Assembly: GCA_965656535.1 (NCBI GenBank)
Contig: CBFHKX010000001.1
Location: 930,001-994,000, forward strand
Reading direction: 5' to 3'
Source of the DNA: Lishizhenia sp965656535
Lineage (GTDB): Bacteria > Bacteroidota > Bacteroidia > Flavobacteriales_D > Crocinitomicaceae
Length of the DNA: 64,000 nt
Shown: one piece after another, positions 35,527-44,097 of the stretch
Layout of the letters: each line of letters begins with the position of its first letter
How positions within the stretch are numbered: position 1 is the stretch's first letter
The notes under the pieces: generated by a model
Database searches by the model: none
The model's input: only the letters and a program-made list of their open reading frames with translations
What the model was told of the DNA's origin: nothing
Made by a program: the position numbers and the translations under genes

Positions 35527-36879
35527 CTAAACTAATTCAACACCTGTATAATTACTTGGAGATATTTGTTTAAGCTCTAGCTTTACTTCGTCAGACACAT
35601 TTAAGGTCTCAATAAAATTGTGAACAGATTCTTTTGTGGTTGCTTCATTCTTTCGCGTTAATCCTTTTAACGCTTCATATGGCTTAGGATAGCCCTCTCT
35701 TCTAAGTATTGTTTGAATTGCCTCAGCAACAACCGCCCAATTGTTTTCTAAATCTTCAGCAAACGCACCTGGGTTGAGCAAAAGTTTATCTAATCCGTTT
35801 ATTGTAGATTTAAATCCAATTAATGTGTGTCCAATAGGAACTCCAACATTTCTTAAAACGGTAGAGTCTGTTAAATCTCTTTGTAACCGAGAAATAGGTA
35901 ATTTAGCAGAGAGGTGTTCAAAAACGGCATTGGCCATTCCTAAGTTTCCTTCAGAGTTTTCAAAATCAATAGGGTTTACCTTGTGAGGCATTGCAGAAGA
36001 ACCAATTTCTCCTTCTTTCAATTTTTGTTTGAAATAATCCATAGAAATGTAGGTCCACATGTCTCTATTTAAATCAATCAATATGGTATTAATTCTTTTC
36101 ATTCCATCAAACAAAGCAGCTAAATTATCATAGTGCTCAATTTGGGTTGTGGTCTGACTTCTATCTAAGCCTAAGGTCTCGTTCACGAATTTATTCGCAA
36201 AAGCAACCCAGTCGCCATCTCCAAAGGCAACGTGATGTGCATTTAAATTTCCGGTAGCACCACCAAATTTTGCCGAAAATGGAACAATTTTGAGTAACTC
36301 TAATTGTTTTTTGATACGCTCGCTAAACACCTTAATTTCTTTCCCAAGCTTAGTTGGAGTAGCTGGTTGTCCGTGAGTTTTTGCAAGCATAGGAATATCT
36401 TTCCAATCTAAGCTTAAGGCATCCAAACGTTTCACCACAGCATCCAAAGTAGGAAGGTATACTTCGTGTATGGCTTCTTTAAGAGACAAAGGAATAGAAG
36501 TGTTGTTTATATCTTGAGAAGTTAATCCAAAATGCACAAACTCAAGATATTTTTCTAACCCAAGTGCTGTCATTTTTGCCTTCACAAAATACTCTACAGC
36601 TTTCACATCGTGGTTTGTAGTTTTTTCTGTTTCTTTTATTTCTAACGCGTCTTTTTCAGAAAAATTTCTGTACACATCACGTAAAGCTTCAAACTTATCT
36701 TTAGGAAAATCTGCCAATGGCTTTACACCAGAGTTTACTAAGTCAATTAAATATTCAATTTCAACTAAAACTCTGTAGCGAATTAATCCAAATTCAGAAA
36801 AATAAGGTGCAATTTCTGCTATTTTACGTCTGTATCTTCCGTCTATTGGAGAGATTGCTGTTAATGCGTTTAAATCCAT
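35527..36879 (-). CDS. purB: Adenylosuccinate lyase
   Basis: 450 residues from the ATG at 36879 (MDLNALTAISPIDGRYRRKI). The frame continues to 36930, but an exact -7 promoter at 36900-36907 lies inside that extension, and the shorter start matches the family. The fumarase/aspartase-superfamily signature GSSAMPHKVNPIDFENSEGN is present, with SGVK, TSQDINNTS and GKTHGQPATPT-type segments (here LAKTHGQPATPTKLG). PurB acts twice in purine synthesis, releasing fumarate from SAICAR and from adenylosuccinate. Confidence 0.96.
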   Translation of the reverse strand: MDLNALTAISPIDGRYRRKIAEIAPYFSEFGLIRYRVLVEIEYLIDLVNSGVKPLADFPKDKFEALRDVYRNFSEKDALEIKETEKTTNHDVKAVEYFVKAKMTALGLEKYLEFVHFGLTSQDINNTSIPLSLKEAIHEVYLPTLDAVVKRLDALSLDWKDIPMLAKTHGQPATPTKLGKEIKVFSERIKKQLELLKIVPFSAKFGGATGNLNAHHVAFGDGDWVAFANKFVNETLGLDRSQTTTQIEHYDNLAALFDGMKRINTILIDLNRDMWTYISMDYFKQKLKEGEIGSSAMPHKVNPIDFENSEGNLGMANAVFEHLSAKLPISRLQRDLTDSTVLRNVGVPIGHTLIGFKSTINGLDKLLLNPGAFAEDLENNWAVVAEAIQTILRREGYPKPYEALKGLTRKNEATTKESVHNFIETLNVSDEVKLELKQISPSNYTGVELV

Positions 36880-36899
36880 GTCTACTTTAAAAGAAAGCG

Positions 36900-36907
36900 C
36901 AAAGATA
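36900..36907 (-). promoter_or_regulatory. -7 promoter element of purB
   Basis: TATCTTTG on the minus strand, exact match, 20 bp before the ATG at 36879. It decides the start codon, because the longer frame would contain it. Confidence 0.55.
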
Positions 36908-36930
36908 GTAAAAACAGATTGATTATTCAT

Positions 36931-36960
36931 TTTGATACGTTGGATGAAATATTATCTTTG
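36931..36960 (+). promoter_or_regulatory. Promoter of the EI24-domain gene
   Basis: TTTG (36931-36934), 18 bp, TATCTTTG (36953-36960): a full -33/-7 match, 17 bp before the ATG. It is back to back with the purB promoter. Confidence 0.65.
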
Positions 36961-36977
36961 GTTGTAAGTTTATTAGA

Positions 36978-37877
36978 ATGAATTTTTTAAAACATTTAGG
37001 ACTCGGATTGCGCAGTTATTGGGACGCACTAAAGTTTATTTTTAAGCATAAGTTGTATTGGTACTTTCCTATTCCAGCTACATTAATGTTGGGTATCTAC
37101 TTTGCGGGAAACAAAATAGTAACTTGGCAATCAACTTGGGATGAGCAAGTTGGCTGTGTAAGCTGTGTTAATATGAATGAAACAGTTTGGTTTATCTTAA
37201 AACTACTCATTAGCATCACAATAGGTTTAATTCTAATGAAGTTTGCAAAGTATATTGTAGTAGTTTTACTTTCCCCGCTGATTTCACATCTTTCGCAGAA
37301 AGTAGAAATGACGATAACCGGTAATACTTATCCTTTTAGTTTGGCTCAAACCTTGCATGATGTGCGACGCGGGTTACGGATTGCTCTTAGAAATGTAATG
37401 TGGGAATACTTTTTCTTTCTGGTTATTCTAATTGTAACATTTTTTGGATGGGATAATCCAAAAGCATCTCCCATTTTTTACCTCACCTTTGTAATTGGTT
37501 TTTTCTATTATGGTTTTAGTTTTATAGATTATATAAACGAGAGAAGACGGTTGGATATAGATCAGAGCATATTTTTTGTTCGTAATCATAGAGGATTAGC
37601 AATTGCTATCGGAACTGTATATTCGCTTTTAATTCTTGTGCCTGTAGATATAGGCGATATGTTTGACTATACCAATTTTTCAAAAGCACCTTGGGAAACT
37701 TTAGGCACAAGCGGATTAAACATTCTTCTTTGGATTATGGCTTCATCTGCACCAATTTTGGCAATCGTTGCAGCAACTTTATCCATGCATAAATTGGTAG
37801 ATCTAAATGCAAACCAATATTCAGTAAAAGTGCCAGAATCTGCTGTTGAAATAAAACAAGAAAACAACGAACCTTAA
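36978..37877 (+). CDS. EI24/CysZ-like membrane protein
   Basis: 299 residues. It starts FLKHLGLGLRSYWDALKFIF, the EI24 opening, with four or more membrane helices (WFILKLLISITIGLILMKF, YFFFLVILIVTFFGW, FYLTFVIGFFYYGFSFIDYI, LNILLWIMASSAPILAIVAA). The conserved segment SPLISHLSQKVEMTITGNTY and the pattern ERRRLDIDQSIFFVRNHRG are typical. The family includes the E. coli sulfate permease CysZ; sulfate transport here is possible but unproven. It is divergent from purB. Confidence 0.8.
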   Translation: MNFLKHLGLGLRSYWDALKFIFKHKLYWYFPIPATLMLGIYFAGNKIVTWQSTWDEQVGCVSCVNMNETVWFILKLLISITIGLILMKFAKYIVVVLLSPLISHLSQKVEMTITGNTYPFSLAQTLHDVRRGLRIALRNVMWEYFFFLVILIVTFFGWDNPKASPIFYLTFVIGFFYYGFSFIDYINERRRLDIDQSIFFVRNHRGLAIAIGTVYSLLILVPVDIGDMFDYTNFSKAPWETLGTSGLNILLWIMASSAPILAIVAATLSMHKLVDLNANQYSVKVPESAVEIKQENNEP

Positions 37878-37897
37878 TTTTGGCATAAATTTTAAGC

Positions 37898-37905
37898 TAT
37901 TTTTG
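37898..37905 (+). promoter_or_regulatory. -7 promoter element before the TPR/PD40 gene
   Basis: TATTTTTG, exact -7 match, 35 bp before the ATG at 37941; a TTTG lies 15 bp upstream, slightly closer than usual. Confidence 0.45.
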
Positions 37906-37940
37906 AACACCATTAAAAACGAATATTTAAAATACCTCAT

Positions 37941-39302
37941 ATGAATTTAAACACTATTACTACTTTTTTAATTATACTTTGTTTTGGACTTGCCTCAAAT
38001 GCAACAACGCCTCCAGATTCTACCACCCGAATTGTAGATAGAACAGCAGCAGTTATTACCATTGAAGAAGGGAAAACTGCTTTTTTTCAAGGACAAACAA
38101 AGTTGGCTTTAACAAAATTTAGACAAGCTTTAGTTAAAGATCAGTACAACGCTAAAGCTGCATTGTGGGTTTCTCGTTGTCACTACAAACTTAACAACTA
38201 CGGTTATGCTCTACAATATGCAAAACGAGCCGAAGCATTAGATAAAAAAGTAGATCAAGATCTAAATTACCTCATTGCAGAAGCCTATCATAGACAAGCC
38301 GTTTTAGATTCTGCTTTGCTTTATTATACGCTTACAAAAGAGGAAATGGCTAAGCATAGGTTTAAAGAATTAAGGGTAGAAGATAAAATGCGCGAGTGTA
38401 AAACGGCAGATAGTTTGGTTAAACTTAATAGCCCTTTTGTGCGAAAACTTGTTGATGGAGGAATAAACTCTGGATACGACGATTACAGTCCTGTTTTAAC
38501 CGCATCTGGAAAAACACTTTACTTTGTTTCTAGGAGAAACGATACCCAAGGAGGAGGAATTAATCCAGATGACCAAACGTTTTATGAAGATACATATAGA
38601 ACTGTTTGGAATGATGAAGAAAAAAAGTGGGATTCTATAACCAATGATTTGGGTAAATTAAACAGCTCCGGTTTTGACGCCTTAAACCATATTTCTGAAG
38701 ATGGATTAACAGCGTATATTACCTTAAACACAACTAGTTTAGATATTAAAAAAACCACAAGAGGATCTGATATTTACAGCATAGAAATGTCTAATAAAGG
38801 AAATTGGAATTCACCTAAACCAATAAAGAATAAAACAATTAATACCTCCTTTTTTGAAGGAGCTGCTAGCTTCACAGCCGATGGTAATACAATGGTATTT
38901 GTTTCGGATAGAAAAGGAGAGAAATCCAAAACAGACTTATATATCGCACAGAAAAAAGGAAAAAAATGGGGAAATGCACAGCCGTTGCCAGAGAATATAA
39001 ATACAAAAGACTTTGAAACTACTCCTTACTTATCAGGAGACGGAATGTACTTGTATTTTTCGTCTAACGGTCAAAATGGTATGGGAGGATATGATATTTA
39101 CGTTTCTGAAAATCAAGGTAACAATGTTTGGTCAGATCCAATCAATTTAGGAGTAGGATTTAATACCGTGAATGATGATACACACTTTAGATATTATCCA
39201 TACATGAAAAAAGCTTATCTCGCTAGTTTTAGATTGCAAAATAGAAAATCTAGTATCGATATTTACGAGGTAGACATGACTGGGTTTGTGGTTCCTAAAT
39301 AG
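37941..39302 (+). CDS. Periplasmic TPR plus PD40 (WD40-like) repeat protein
   Basis: 453 residues. Signal peptide about 1-21. TPR repeats occupy about 35-150 (ALTKFRQALVKDQYNAKAAL). A series of PD40-type beta-propeller blades follows, marked by YDDYSPVLTASGKTLYFVSR, ASFTADGNTMVFVSDRKGE, TPYLSGDGMYLYFSSNGQNG and MGGYDIYVSE. The layout matches the N-terminal half of the T9SS/OmpA proteins such as PorE, but there is no OmpA peptidoglycan-binding domain: the protein ends after the propeller. It has its own promoter. Confidence 0.85.
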   Translation: MNLNTITTFLIILCFGLASNATTPPDSTTRIVDRTAAVITIEEGKTAFFQGQTKLALTKFRQALVKDQYNAKAALWVSRCHYKLNNYGYALQYAKRAEALDKKVDQDLNYLIAEAYHRQAVLDSALLYYTLTKEEMAKHRFKELRVEDKMRECKTADSLVKLNSPFVRKLVDGGINSGYDDYSPVLTASGKTLYFVSRRNDTQGGGINPDDQTFYEDTYRTVWNDEEKKWDSITNDLGKLNSSGFDALNHISEDGLTAYITLNTTSLDIKKTTRGSDIYSIEMSNKGNWNSPKPIKNKTINTSFFEGAASFTADGNTMVFVSDRKGEKSKTDLYIAQKKGKKWGNAQPLPENINTKDFETTPYLSGDGMYLYFSSNGQNGMGGYDIYVSENQGNNVWSDPINLGVGFNTVNDDTHFRYYPYMKKAYLASFRLQNRKSSIDIYEVDMTGFVVPK

Positions 39303-39469
39303 TTCTTTTGTTCAATTTGTATAAACGGACTATTTGTGTATGACTTTTTTAAATTACGAGAGTAAAAAAAGGCTTCAGATAGAAAAATGATAACTCAATT
39401 CAGTTTTGTATAACCAGATAACCTTTGGTTACAGCATACAAAAAAGTTAAAAATGATTACCTTAACAAG

Positions 39470-39853
39470 ATGAATAAAATAGTATTGCTATTGCTCTTAT
39501 CCTTTACGGCTACTATAACTATGGCTAAATCTATGCCTTTCCCCAAAAGGTATGTAGGCGTTTATGAAGGTACGCAAGAAAAGTATACACTGCTAAGTAC
39601 AGAACAAGAAGAGTTAGAAGTAGAAAAAGCGCAACTTTTAATTGTTTTAGAGCGAAATCAAATTACGCTAAAAGTAGGGAAGTACAAATTAGAAGGTAGT
39701 TTTGAAGTACAGGCAAAAACAAAAGAATATTATGCATTGGAGGTTACGCTAAGTAATGGAGTTGTTGAGTATTGGAATTTGTATAGAAAAGAGAAGAAAA
39801 TTCTAAGAAAACCCGTTTATCCTATCCCTGAGACCTTTTTATTTAAAAAATAA
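39470..39853 (+). CDS. Small secreted protein of unknown function
   Basis: 127 residues from the ATG at 39470, which begins a signal peptide (MNKIVLLLLLSFTATITMAK). An in-frame start at 39425 would place 15 charged residues ahead of it. The mature part is a compact beta-rich domain (KRYVGVYEGTQEKYTLLSTE, LLIVLERNQITLKVGKYKLE) ending in PIPETFLFKK. No family recognised. It stands alone between the PD40 protein and the 32-residue miniprotein. Confidence 0.65.
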   Translation: MNKIVLLLLLSFTATITMAKSMPFPKRYVGVYEGTQEKYTLLSTEQEELEVEKAQLLIVLERNQITLKVGKYKLEGSFEVQAKTKEYYALEVTLSNGVVEYWNLYRKEKKILRKPVYPIPETFLFKK

Positions 39854-39887
39854 TTCCATTTTACTATTTTTTAATTCATTCTTTCCT

Positions 39888-39895
39888 TATTTTTG
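39888..39895 (+). promoter_or_regulatory. -7 promoter element of the miniprotein gene
   Basis: TATTTTTG, exact -7 match, 19 bp before the ATG at 39915. It supports expression of the very short frame. Confidence 0.5.
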
Positions 39896-39914
39896 TTGCA
39901 AATAAATTAGAAAT

Positions 39915-40013
39915 ATGTCTGACAATTTTTTTGACCAATCAACAGGAGCAGTAGCAACAATTTATACAATTTTCGCATTGGGCGTAATTGGAGCTATTTT
40001 AATCTGGGGTTAA
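39915..40013 (+). CDS. 32-residue single-pass membrane miniprotein
   Basis: A 32-codon frame starting MSDNFFDQSTGAVATIY and continuing as one uninterrupted hydrophobic helix (TIYTIFALGVIGAILIWG) to a TAA. The layout is an acidic, polar N-terminus of about 11 residues and one membrane helix ending on the last residue, as in small subunits of membrane complexes. An exact -7 promoter element lies 19 bp upstream. Too short for routine gene calling. No family is recognised and no partner is apparent next to it. Confidence 0.6.
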   Translation: MSDNFFDQSTGAVATIYTIFALGVIGAILIWG

Positions 40014-40159
40014 TTTAATTTTTATTTCCTGAGATGCGTCTTGCATCTTTCTGTGTGTCAGCAACTCTGCGTTTCTCACCTTGCATTGTTGATACCTTTT
40101 TTTACATTTTACCTAAGCCAACCGCAACTTTTAAGTTTTACTTATTACATTTACGATAT

Positions 40160-40798
40160 ATGGACACAAATAGTCTAGAATACAATACCGAGCGCAAAAA
40201 AATGCAGATTCCGGAGTACGGCAGAAACGTGCAAAAGATGATTAATTTTGCTGTAAAGCTCGAAGATAGAAAAGAGAGAAATCGTGCTGCTGAAGCTATA
40301 ATTACCGTTATGGGTCAACTTAACCCTCATTTGAGAGATGTTGAAGATTATAAACATAAGCTTTGGACACACATGTTTATTATGTCTAATTTTGAATTAG
40401 ATGTAGACTCACCTTATCCTATTCCTGATCAAGAATCTTTAATGGAAAAGCCAGAGCGTATGACTTATCCTAAGAATAAAATTAGGTACGGACACTTTGG
40501 TAACTATGTGCAAAAAATGATTAAAGATGCAGCAGCTTTGCCAGAGGGCGAAGAAAAAGAGCATTTAAAAATTACGCTAGCCAACTTAATGAAGAAAAAT
40601 TATTTAGTCTATCATACAGAAAATGTAGAAGACAAAGTAATAAATGATCACTTGGCAGAAATATCTAAAGGAGTTTTAAAATTAGAAGATTTGACTGTGA
40701 TGACGAATACCAATCAAGTTTTGAAACAATTTGGTTTAACATCGAATCCAAACAAAAGAAAAAAGACCATTACTAAAAGTAAAAAGAAAAAAAGATAG
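40160..40798 (+). CDS. DUF4290 protein
   Basis: 212 residues from the ATG at 40160; the frame runs back to 40034, but the extension is low-quality sequence containing a promoter-like TACATTTACG. The protein opens MDTNSLEYNTERKKMQIPEY and has the DUF4290 features GRNVQKMINFAVKLEDRKER, YKHKLWTHMFIMSNFELDVD and RYGHFGNYVQKMIKDAA. It ends in a strongly basic tail (KRKKTITKSKKKKR). The family is Bacteroidota-specific, of unknown function, and sits directly before murA in many genomes, 6 bp apart here. Confidence 0.85.
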   Translation: MDTNSLEYNTERKKMQIPEYGRNVQKMINFAVKLEDRKERNRAAEAIITVMGQLNPHLRDVEDYKHKLWTHMFIMSNFELDVDSPYPIPDQESLMEKPERMTYPKNKIRYGHFGNYVQKMIKDAAALPEGEEKEHLKITLANLMKKNYLVYHTENVEDKVINDHLAEISKGVLKLEDLTVMTNTNQVLKQFGLTSNPNKRKKTITKSKKKKR

Positions 40799-40804
40799 AA
40801 CTAC

Positions 40805-42109
40805 ATGGCATCGTTTGAAATTTATGGTGGTAAACCACTAAAAGGAGAGTTAATTCCACAAGGAGCAAAAAATGAAGCACTTCAAATATTGTGTGCCGTT
40901 TTAATGACTCCAGAAAAAGTAACCATTTCTAATCTTCCAGATATTATTGATGTTAACAAGCTAATTAACTTGTTGCAAGCTATGGGTGTTAAGATTGAAA
41001 AAGTAGAGAAAGGTACTTTTATATTTCAAGCAAAAAATGTAGACCTAGATTATCTTAAAACAGAAGATTTTAAGAAGAGAGCTAGCTCACTTCGCGGTTC
41101 AATAATGATTGTTGGTCCGCTTCTTTCTAGATTTGGTAAAGGTTTTATGCCTAAACCAGGTGGAGATAAAATTGGTAGAAGAAGGCTAGATACCCACTTC
41201 GAAGGTTTTATGAAGTTAGGTGCAAAATTTAATTTCGATTCTAAAGAGCATTTCTACACCGTAGAAGCTAAAAAGCTAAAAGGAACTTACATTCATTTAG
41301 ACGAAGCTTCTGTTACAGGTACAGCCAACATAGTAATGGCAGCCGTTTTAGCAAAAGGTAAAACAACCATTTACAACGCAGCATGCGAACCGTATTTACA
41401 GCAACTCTGTAAAATGCTAAACAAAATGGGTGCTAAGATTAAAGGCATTAGCTCAAACATGTTAGTGATAGAAGGTGTAAAGGAAATGGGCGGTTGTTTC
41501 CATAGAATTTTACCAGATATGATAGAGATTGGTAGTTTTATTGGTTTAGCAGCTATGACTAAGTCAGAAATTACCATAAAAGATGTGAGTTACGAGAATT
41601 TGGGTATAATACCAAGTGTATTTGGCAGATTAGGTATAGATATGGAGCTTCGTGGAGATGATTTATTTATTCCGGCTCAAAAATCGTATGAGGTAGATAC
41701 TTTTATTGACGGTTCTATTCTTACAATTGCAGATGCACCATGGCCAGGTTTTACTCCAGATTTATTAAGTATAATTCTGGTAACAGCAACTCAAGCCAAA
41801 GGCTCTGTACTTATTCATCAAAAAATGTTTGAGTCGCGTTTATTCTTTACAGATAAATTAATAGACATGGGTGCTCAAATTATTCTTTGCGATCCGCATA
41901 GAGCAACAGTAATTGGTTTAGATAGAAAACATCCTTTAAAAGGTATTCAAATGACCTCGCCAGATATTAGGGCGGGAGTTTCTTTATTGATTGCAGCACT
42001 CTCTGCCGAGGGTAAAAGTACCATACATAATATAGAACAAATAGATAGAGGATATCAGGATATTGATATTCGTTTAAATAATTTAGGTGCCGATATTAGA
42101 AGAGTTTAA
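40805..42109 (+). CDS. murA: UDP-N-acetylglucosamine 1-carboxyvinyltransferase, Asp form
   Basis: 434 residues. MurA transfers enolpyruvate from PEP to UDP-GlcNAc, the first committed step to peptidoglycan. The family residues K22-N23 (QGAKNEALQ) and the active-site loop are clear. The loop reads PKPGGDKIGRRRLDTH: Asp121 stands where E. coli has Cys115 (GGCxIG), the residue alkylated by fosfomycin. Enzymes with Asp at this site are active and fosfomycin-insensitive. It is co-encoded with DUF4290 (6 bp) and probably the TlpA-like gene (68 bp). Confidence 0.96.
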   Translation: MASFEIYGGKPLKGELIPQGAKNEALQILCAVLMTPEKVTISNLPDIIDVNKLINLLQAMGVKIEKVEKGTFIFQAKNVDLDYLKTEDFKKRASSLRGSIMIVGPLLSRFGKGFMPKPGGDKIGRRRLDTHFEGFMKLGAKFNFDSKEHFYTVEAKKLKGTYIHLDEASVTGTANIVMAAVLAKGKTTIYNAACEPYLQQLCKMLNKMGAKIKGISSNMLVIEGVKEMGGCFHRILPDMIEIGSFIGLAAMTKSEITIKDVSYENLGIIPSVFGRLGIDMELRGDDLFIPAQKSYEVDTFIDGSILTIADAPWPGFTPDLLSIILVTATQAKGSVLIHQKMFESRLFFTDKLIDMGAQIILCDPHRATVIGLDRKHPLKGIQMTSPDIRAGVSLLIAALSAEGKSTIHNIEQIDRGYQDIDIRLNNLGADIRRV

Positions 42110-42177
42110 CCAAGTTACAAATACAACTACTTATGGAAAGGTTCTTGTAGTAAGTTCTTCTAAAAAAGAAAAACAAT

Positions 42178-42672
42178 ATGATTAAATTAATTTCTATACT
42201 GGGTATGGCCATGTTTATGGCAGGGGGACATCCAAAAACAGGAAGTGACGCGTATTCAATTAAGCTAGAAAATCCAAAAGGAAAAGAAGTAACCTTAGCA
42301 AGTTTAGAAGGTAAATATGTTTTAATAGATTTTTGGGCATCTTGGTGCGGACCATGTCGTAGAGAGTCTCCAAATGTAGTAGAAGCCTATAACAAGTATA
42401 AAAAATCTACATTCAACAATGCCAAGGGTTTTGAAGTGTATAGCGTTTCTTTAGATAGAGATAAAGCAAAATGGATAAAAGCAATAGAACAAGACGGATT
42501 AATTTGGGATGCGCATGGGTTTGACGAAGGCGGAAAAGTAGCCAGAATGTACGGTGTAAATTCTATACCATATGCAATATTAGTGGATGGCGAAGGTAAA
42601 ATTGTAGCGCAAGGTAACGAGCTTAGAGGTTTAAATCTGCACATCACAATAGAGAAATTTATAGAGAAATAA
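42178..42672 (+). CDS. TlpA-like thioredoxin-fold protein
   Basis: 164 residues. A short hydrophobic N-terminus (about 1-17) is followed by a thioredoxin fold with WASWCGPC at 53-60 (redox pair C57/C60), VYSVSLDRDKAKWIKAIEQD and the cis-Pro region NSIPYAILVDGEGKI. This matches periplasmic TlpA/ResA-type thiol-disulfide reductases. The signal sequence is short, with no obvious cleavage site, so anchoring is possible. A strong terminator follows. Confidence 0.88.
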   Translation: MIKLISILGMAMFMAGGHPKTGSDAYSIKLENPKGKEVTLASLEGKYVLIDFWASWCGPCRRESPNVVEAYNKYKKSTFNNAKGFEVYSVSLDRDKAKWIKAIEQDGLIWDAHGFDEGGKVARMYGVNSIPYAILVDGEGKIVAQGNELRGLNLHITIEKFIEK

Positions 42673-42697
42673 AAAACTTAAATAATAATAGGGTAGA

Positions 42698-42732
42698 AGA
42701 GAAGTGCAGTTATTGTACTTCTCTTTTTTTTT
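42698..42732 (+). terminator. Terminator after the TlpA-like gene
   Basis: AGAGAAGTGCA and TGTACTTCTCT form an 11-bp stem with one wobble and a GTTAT loop, followed by nine T. Confidence 0.9.
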
Positions 42733-42814
42733 GTTTTAGAACGTCTTTCCTGCTATCCATTATAGTTTACGCTTTAAAAATTAAGTGTTGCTACTTGTTT
42801 TAATTCGCTCATAA

Positions 42815-43112
42815 AATTGCAAAGTAAAACAAAGCATCACTAAAAATTTTCAAAGCACAAAGCTGCCATTTCTATCAGGCGTAGAAAAACTAACACAACA
42901 TTGTTCTCTTCCGAAAAACGTTAGGTTGTAGGCTTTCCGAGGATGGATATTTTGAAGTAGATTTTTTTCAAAAAACAAAAGTAAAAGGTGTTTTTTGTGC
43001 AGGAGATAGTACTACATTTTTACGCGCCTTACACATTGCAATGGCAGCAGGTACAAAAGCCGGCGCAGCAATAAATATGGAATTAATCAACGAAGCGCTT
43101 TCTAAAGAATAA
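42815..43112 (+). pseudogene. Remnant of a thioredoxin-reductase-like flavoprotein gene (3' end)
   Basis: The 456-bp gap between the TlpA-like gene and the epimerase contains the broken 3' end of a gene. One frame reads LPFLSGVEKLTQHCSLPKN and meets a stop near 42933. Shifting frame at about 42918, the reading continues LGCRLSEDGYFEVDFFQKT, then KVKGVFCAGDSTTFLRALHI and AMAAGTKAGAAINMELINEA, with a stop at 43110-43112. QHC..P...LGC.L.EDG and the VKGVFCAGD box are the end of NAD(P)/FAD-dependent oxidoreductases of the thioredoxin-reductase superfamily. The N-terminal FAD and NADPH domains are missing. Upstream of about 42815 I see no further coding sequence. Confidence 0.75.
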
Positions 43113-43128
43113 AAACTATACGTTACAA

Positions 43129-44097
43129 CTAGTAATACTTATTCTCCATCAAGTAGTTTTTCACATAATCTTCTACACCTTGTTCTAATGTATGGAAACC
43201 ATCAGAGTATCCTTCTTTAATGAGTTTATTCATGTTGGCTTCTGTAAAGTATTGGTATTTGTCTCTAATATCCGCAGGTGTATCTATGAAAGAAATATCT
43301 TCTTCTTTGTTCATCGCTTTAAACGTAGCGCGTACTAAATCTAAGAACGTTCTTGCTTTACCAGAGCCTAGATTGTAAATAGCACTTTGTGTATTTTCAT
43401 TTTCTTTTAAGAACAAGCAAATATTTACAACATCTTTTACGTAAACAAAATCTCGCATTTGTTCACCATCCTTGTAGTCTGGGTTATGCGATCGAAACAA
43501 CTTCATGGCACCTGTTTTCAGAATTTGTCTGTACGCATGCATAATTACAGATGCCATTCTTTCTTTGTGGTATTCATTTGGGCCGTATACATTAAAGAAC
43601 TTTAACCCTGCCCAAAATGGCGGATGGTTGTGTTGTTTCAAAACCCATTCATCAAAAGTTTGTTTCGAATCTCCATATGGGTTTAAAGGTTTTAATAAAG
43701 GAATCTTTTTATGGTCATCCTCGTAACCTTGTTCTCCTAAACCGTAGGTAGCTGCAGAGCTCGCATAAACTAACGGAATCTTATAGTGCGTACACCATTT
43801 CCAGATTTCTTTAGAATACTCAACATTCAAATCATCAAAAATAGCTTTATCAAATTCTGCTGTATCAGTTCTAGCTCCAATATGATAAACAAAATCTACA
43901 TCTTTTCCGTTCTCTTTGAACCAATTTAAGAATTCAATTCTATTTATTTTAGCACCTATTGTTTTGCCTACTAAGTTGTGCTCTTTTTCTGTTTTAGAAA
44001 AATCGTCTACAACCATAATGCGCTCATATCCTGCTTGGTTTAATTTACTAACCAAACAACTTCCAATAAATCCTGCAGCTCCTGTTACAACTATCAT
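43129..44097 (-). CDS. hldD: ADP-L-glycero-D-manno-heptose 6-epimerase-like protein
   Basis: 322 residues of the extended short-chain dehydrogenase family. The NAD-binding GAAGFIGS is at 6-13, and catalytic Tyr141 and Lys145 (NPYGDSKQ) are preceded by YASSAATYG. The segments HIGARTDT, FFNVYGPNEYHKERMASV and FRSHNPDYKDGEQMRDFVYV are characteristic of HldD/RfaD. The enzyme epimerises ADP-heptose for the LPS inner core. The strand and gap place it apart from its neighbours. Confidence 0.92.
   Translation of the reverse strand: MIVVTGAAGFIGSCLVSKLNQAGYERIMVVDDFSKTEKEHNLVGKTIGAKINRIEFLNWFKENGKDVDFVYHIGARTDTAEFDKAIFDDLNVEYSKEIWKWCTHYKIPLVYASSAATYGLGEQGYEDDHKKIPLLKPLNPYGDSKQTFDEWVLKQHNHPPFWAGLKFFNVYGPNEYHKERMASVIMHAYRQILKTGAMKLFRSHNPDYKDGEQMRDFVYVKDVVNICLFLKENENTQSAIYNLGSGKARTFLDLVRATFKAMNKEEDISFIDTPADIRDKYQYFTEANMNKLIKEGYSDGFHTLEQGVEDYVKNYLMENKYY

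Noticed and set aside
40034..40159. Longer start for the DUF4290 protein
   Set aside because: The extra residues do not resemble the family, and the region looks like a leader with promoter-like sequence.
42733..42814. Possible continuation of the oxidoreductase remnant
   Set aside because: No frame gives recognisable flavoprotein sequence; only A/T-rich DNA is seen after the terminator.
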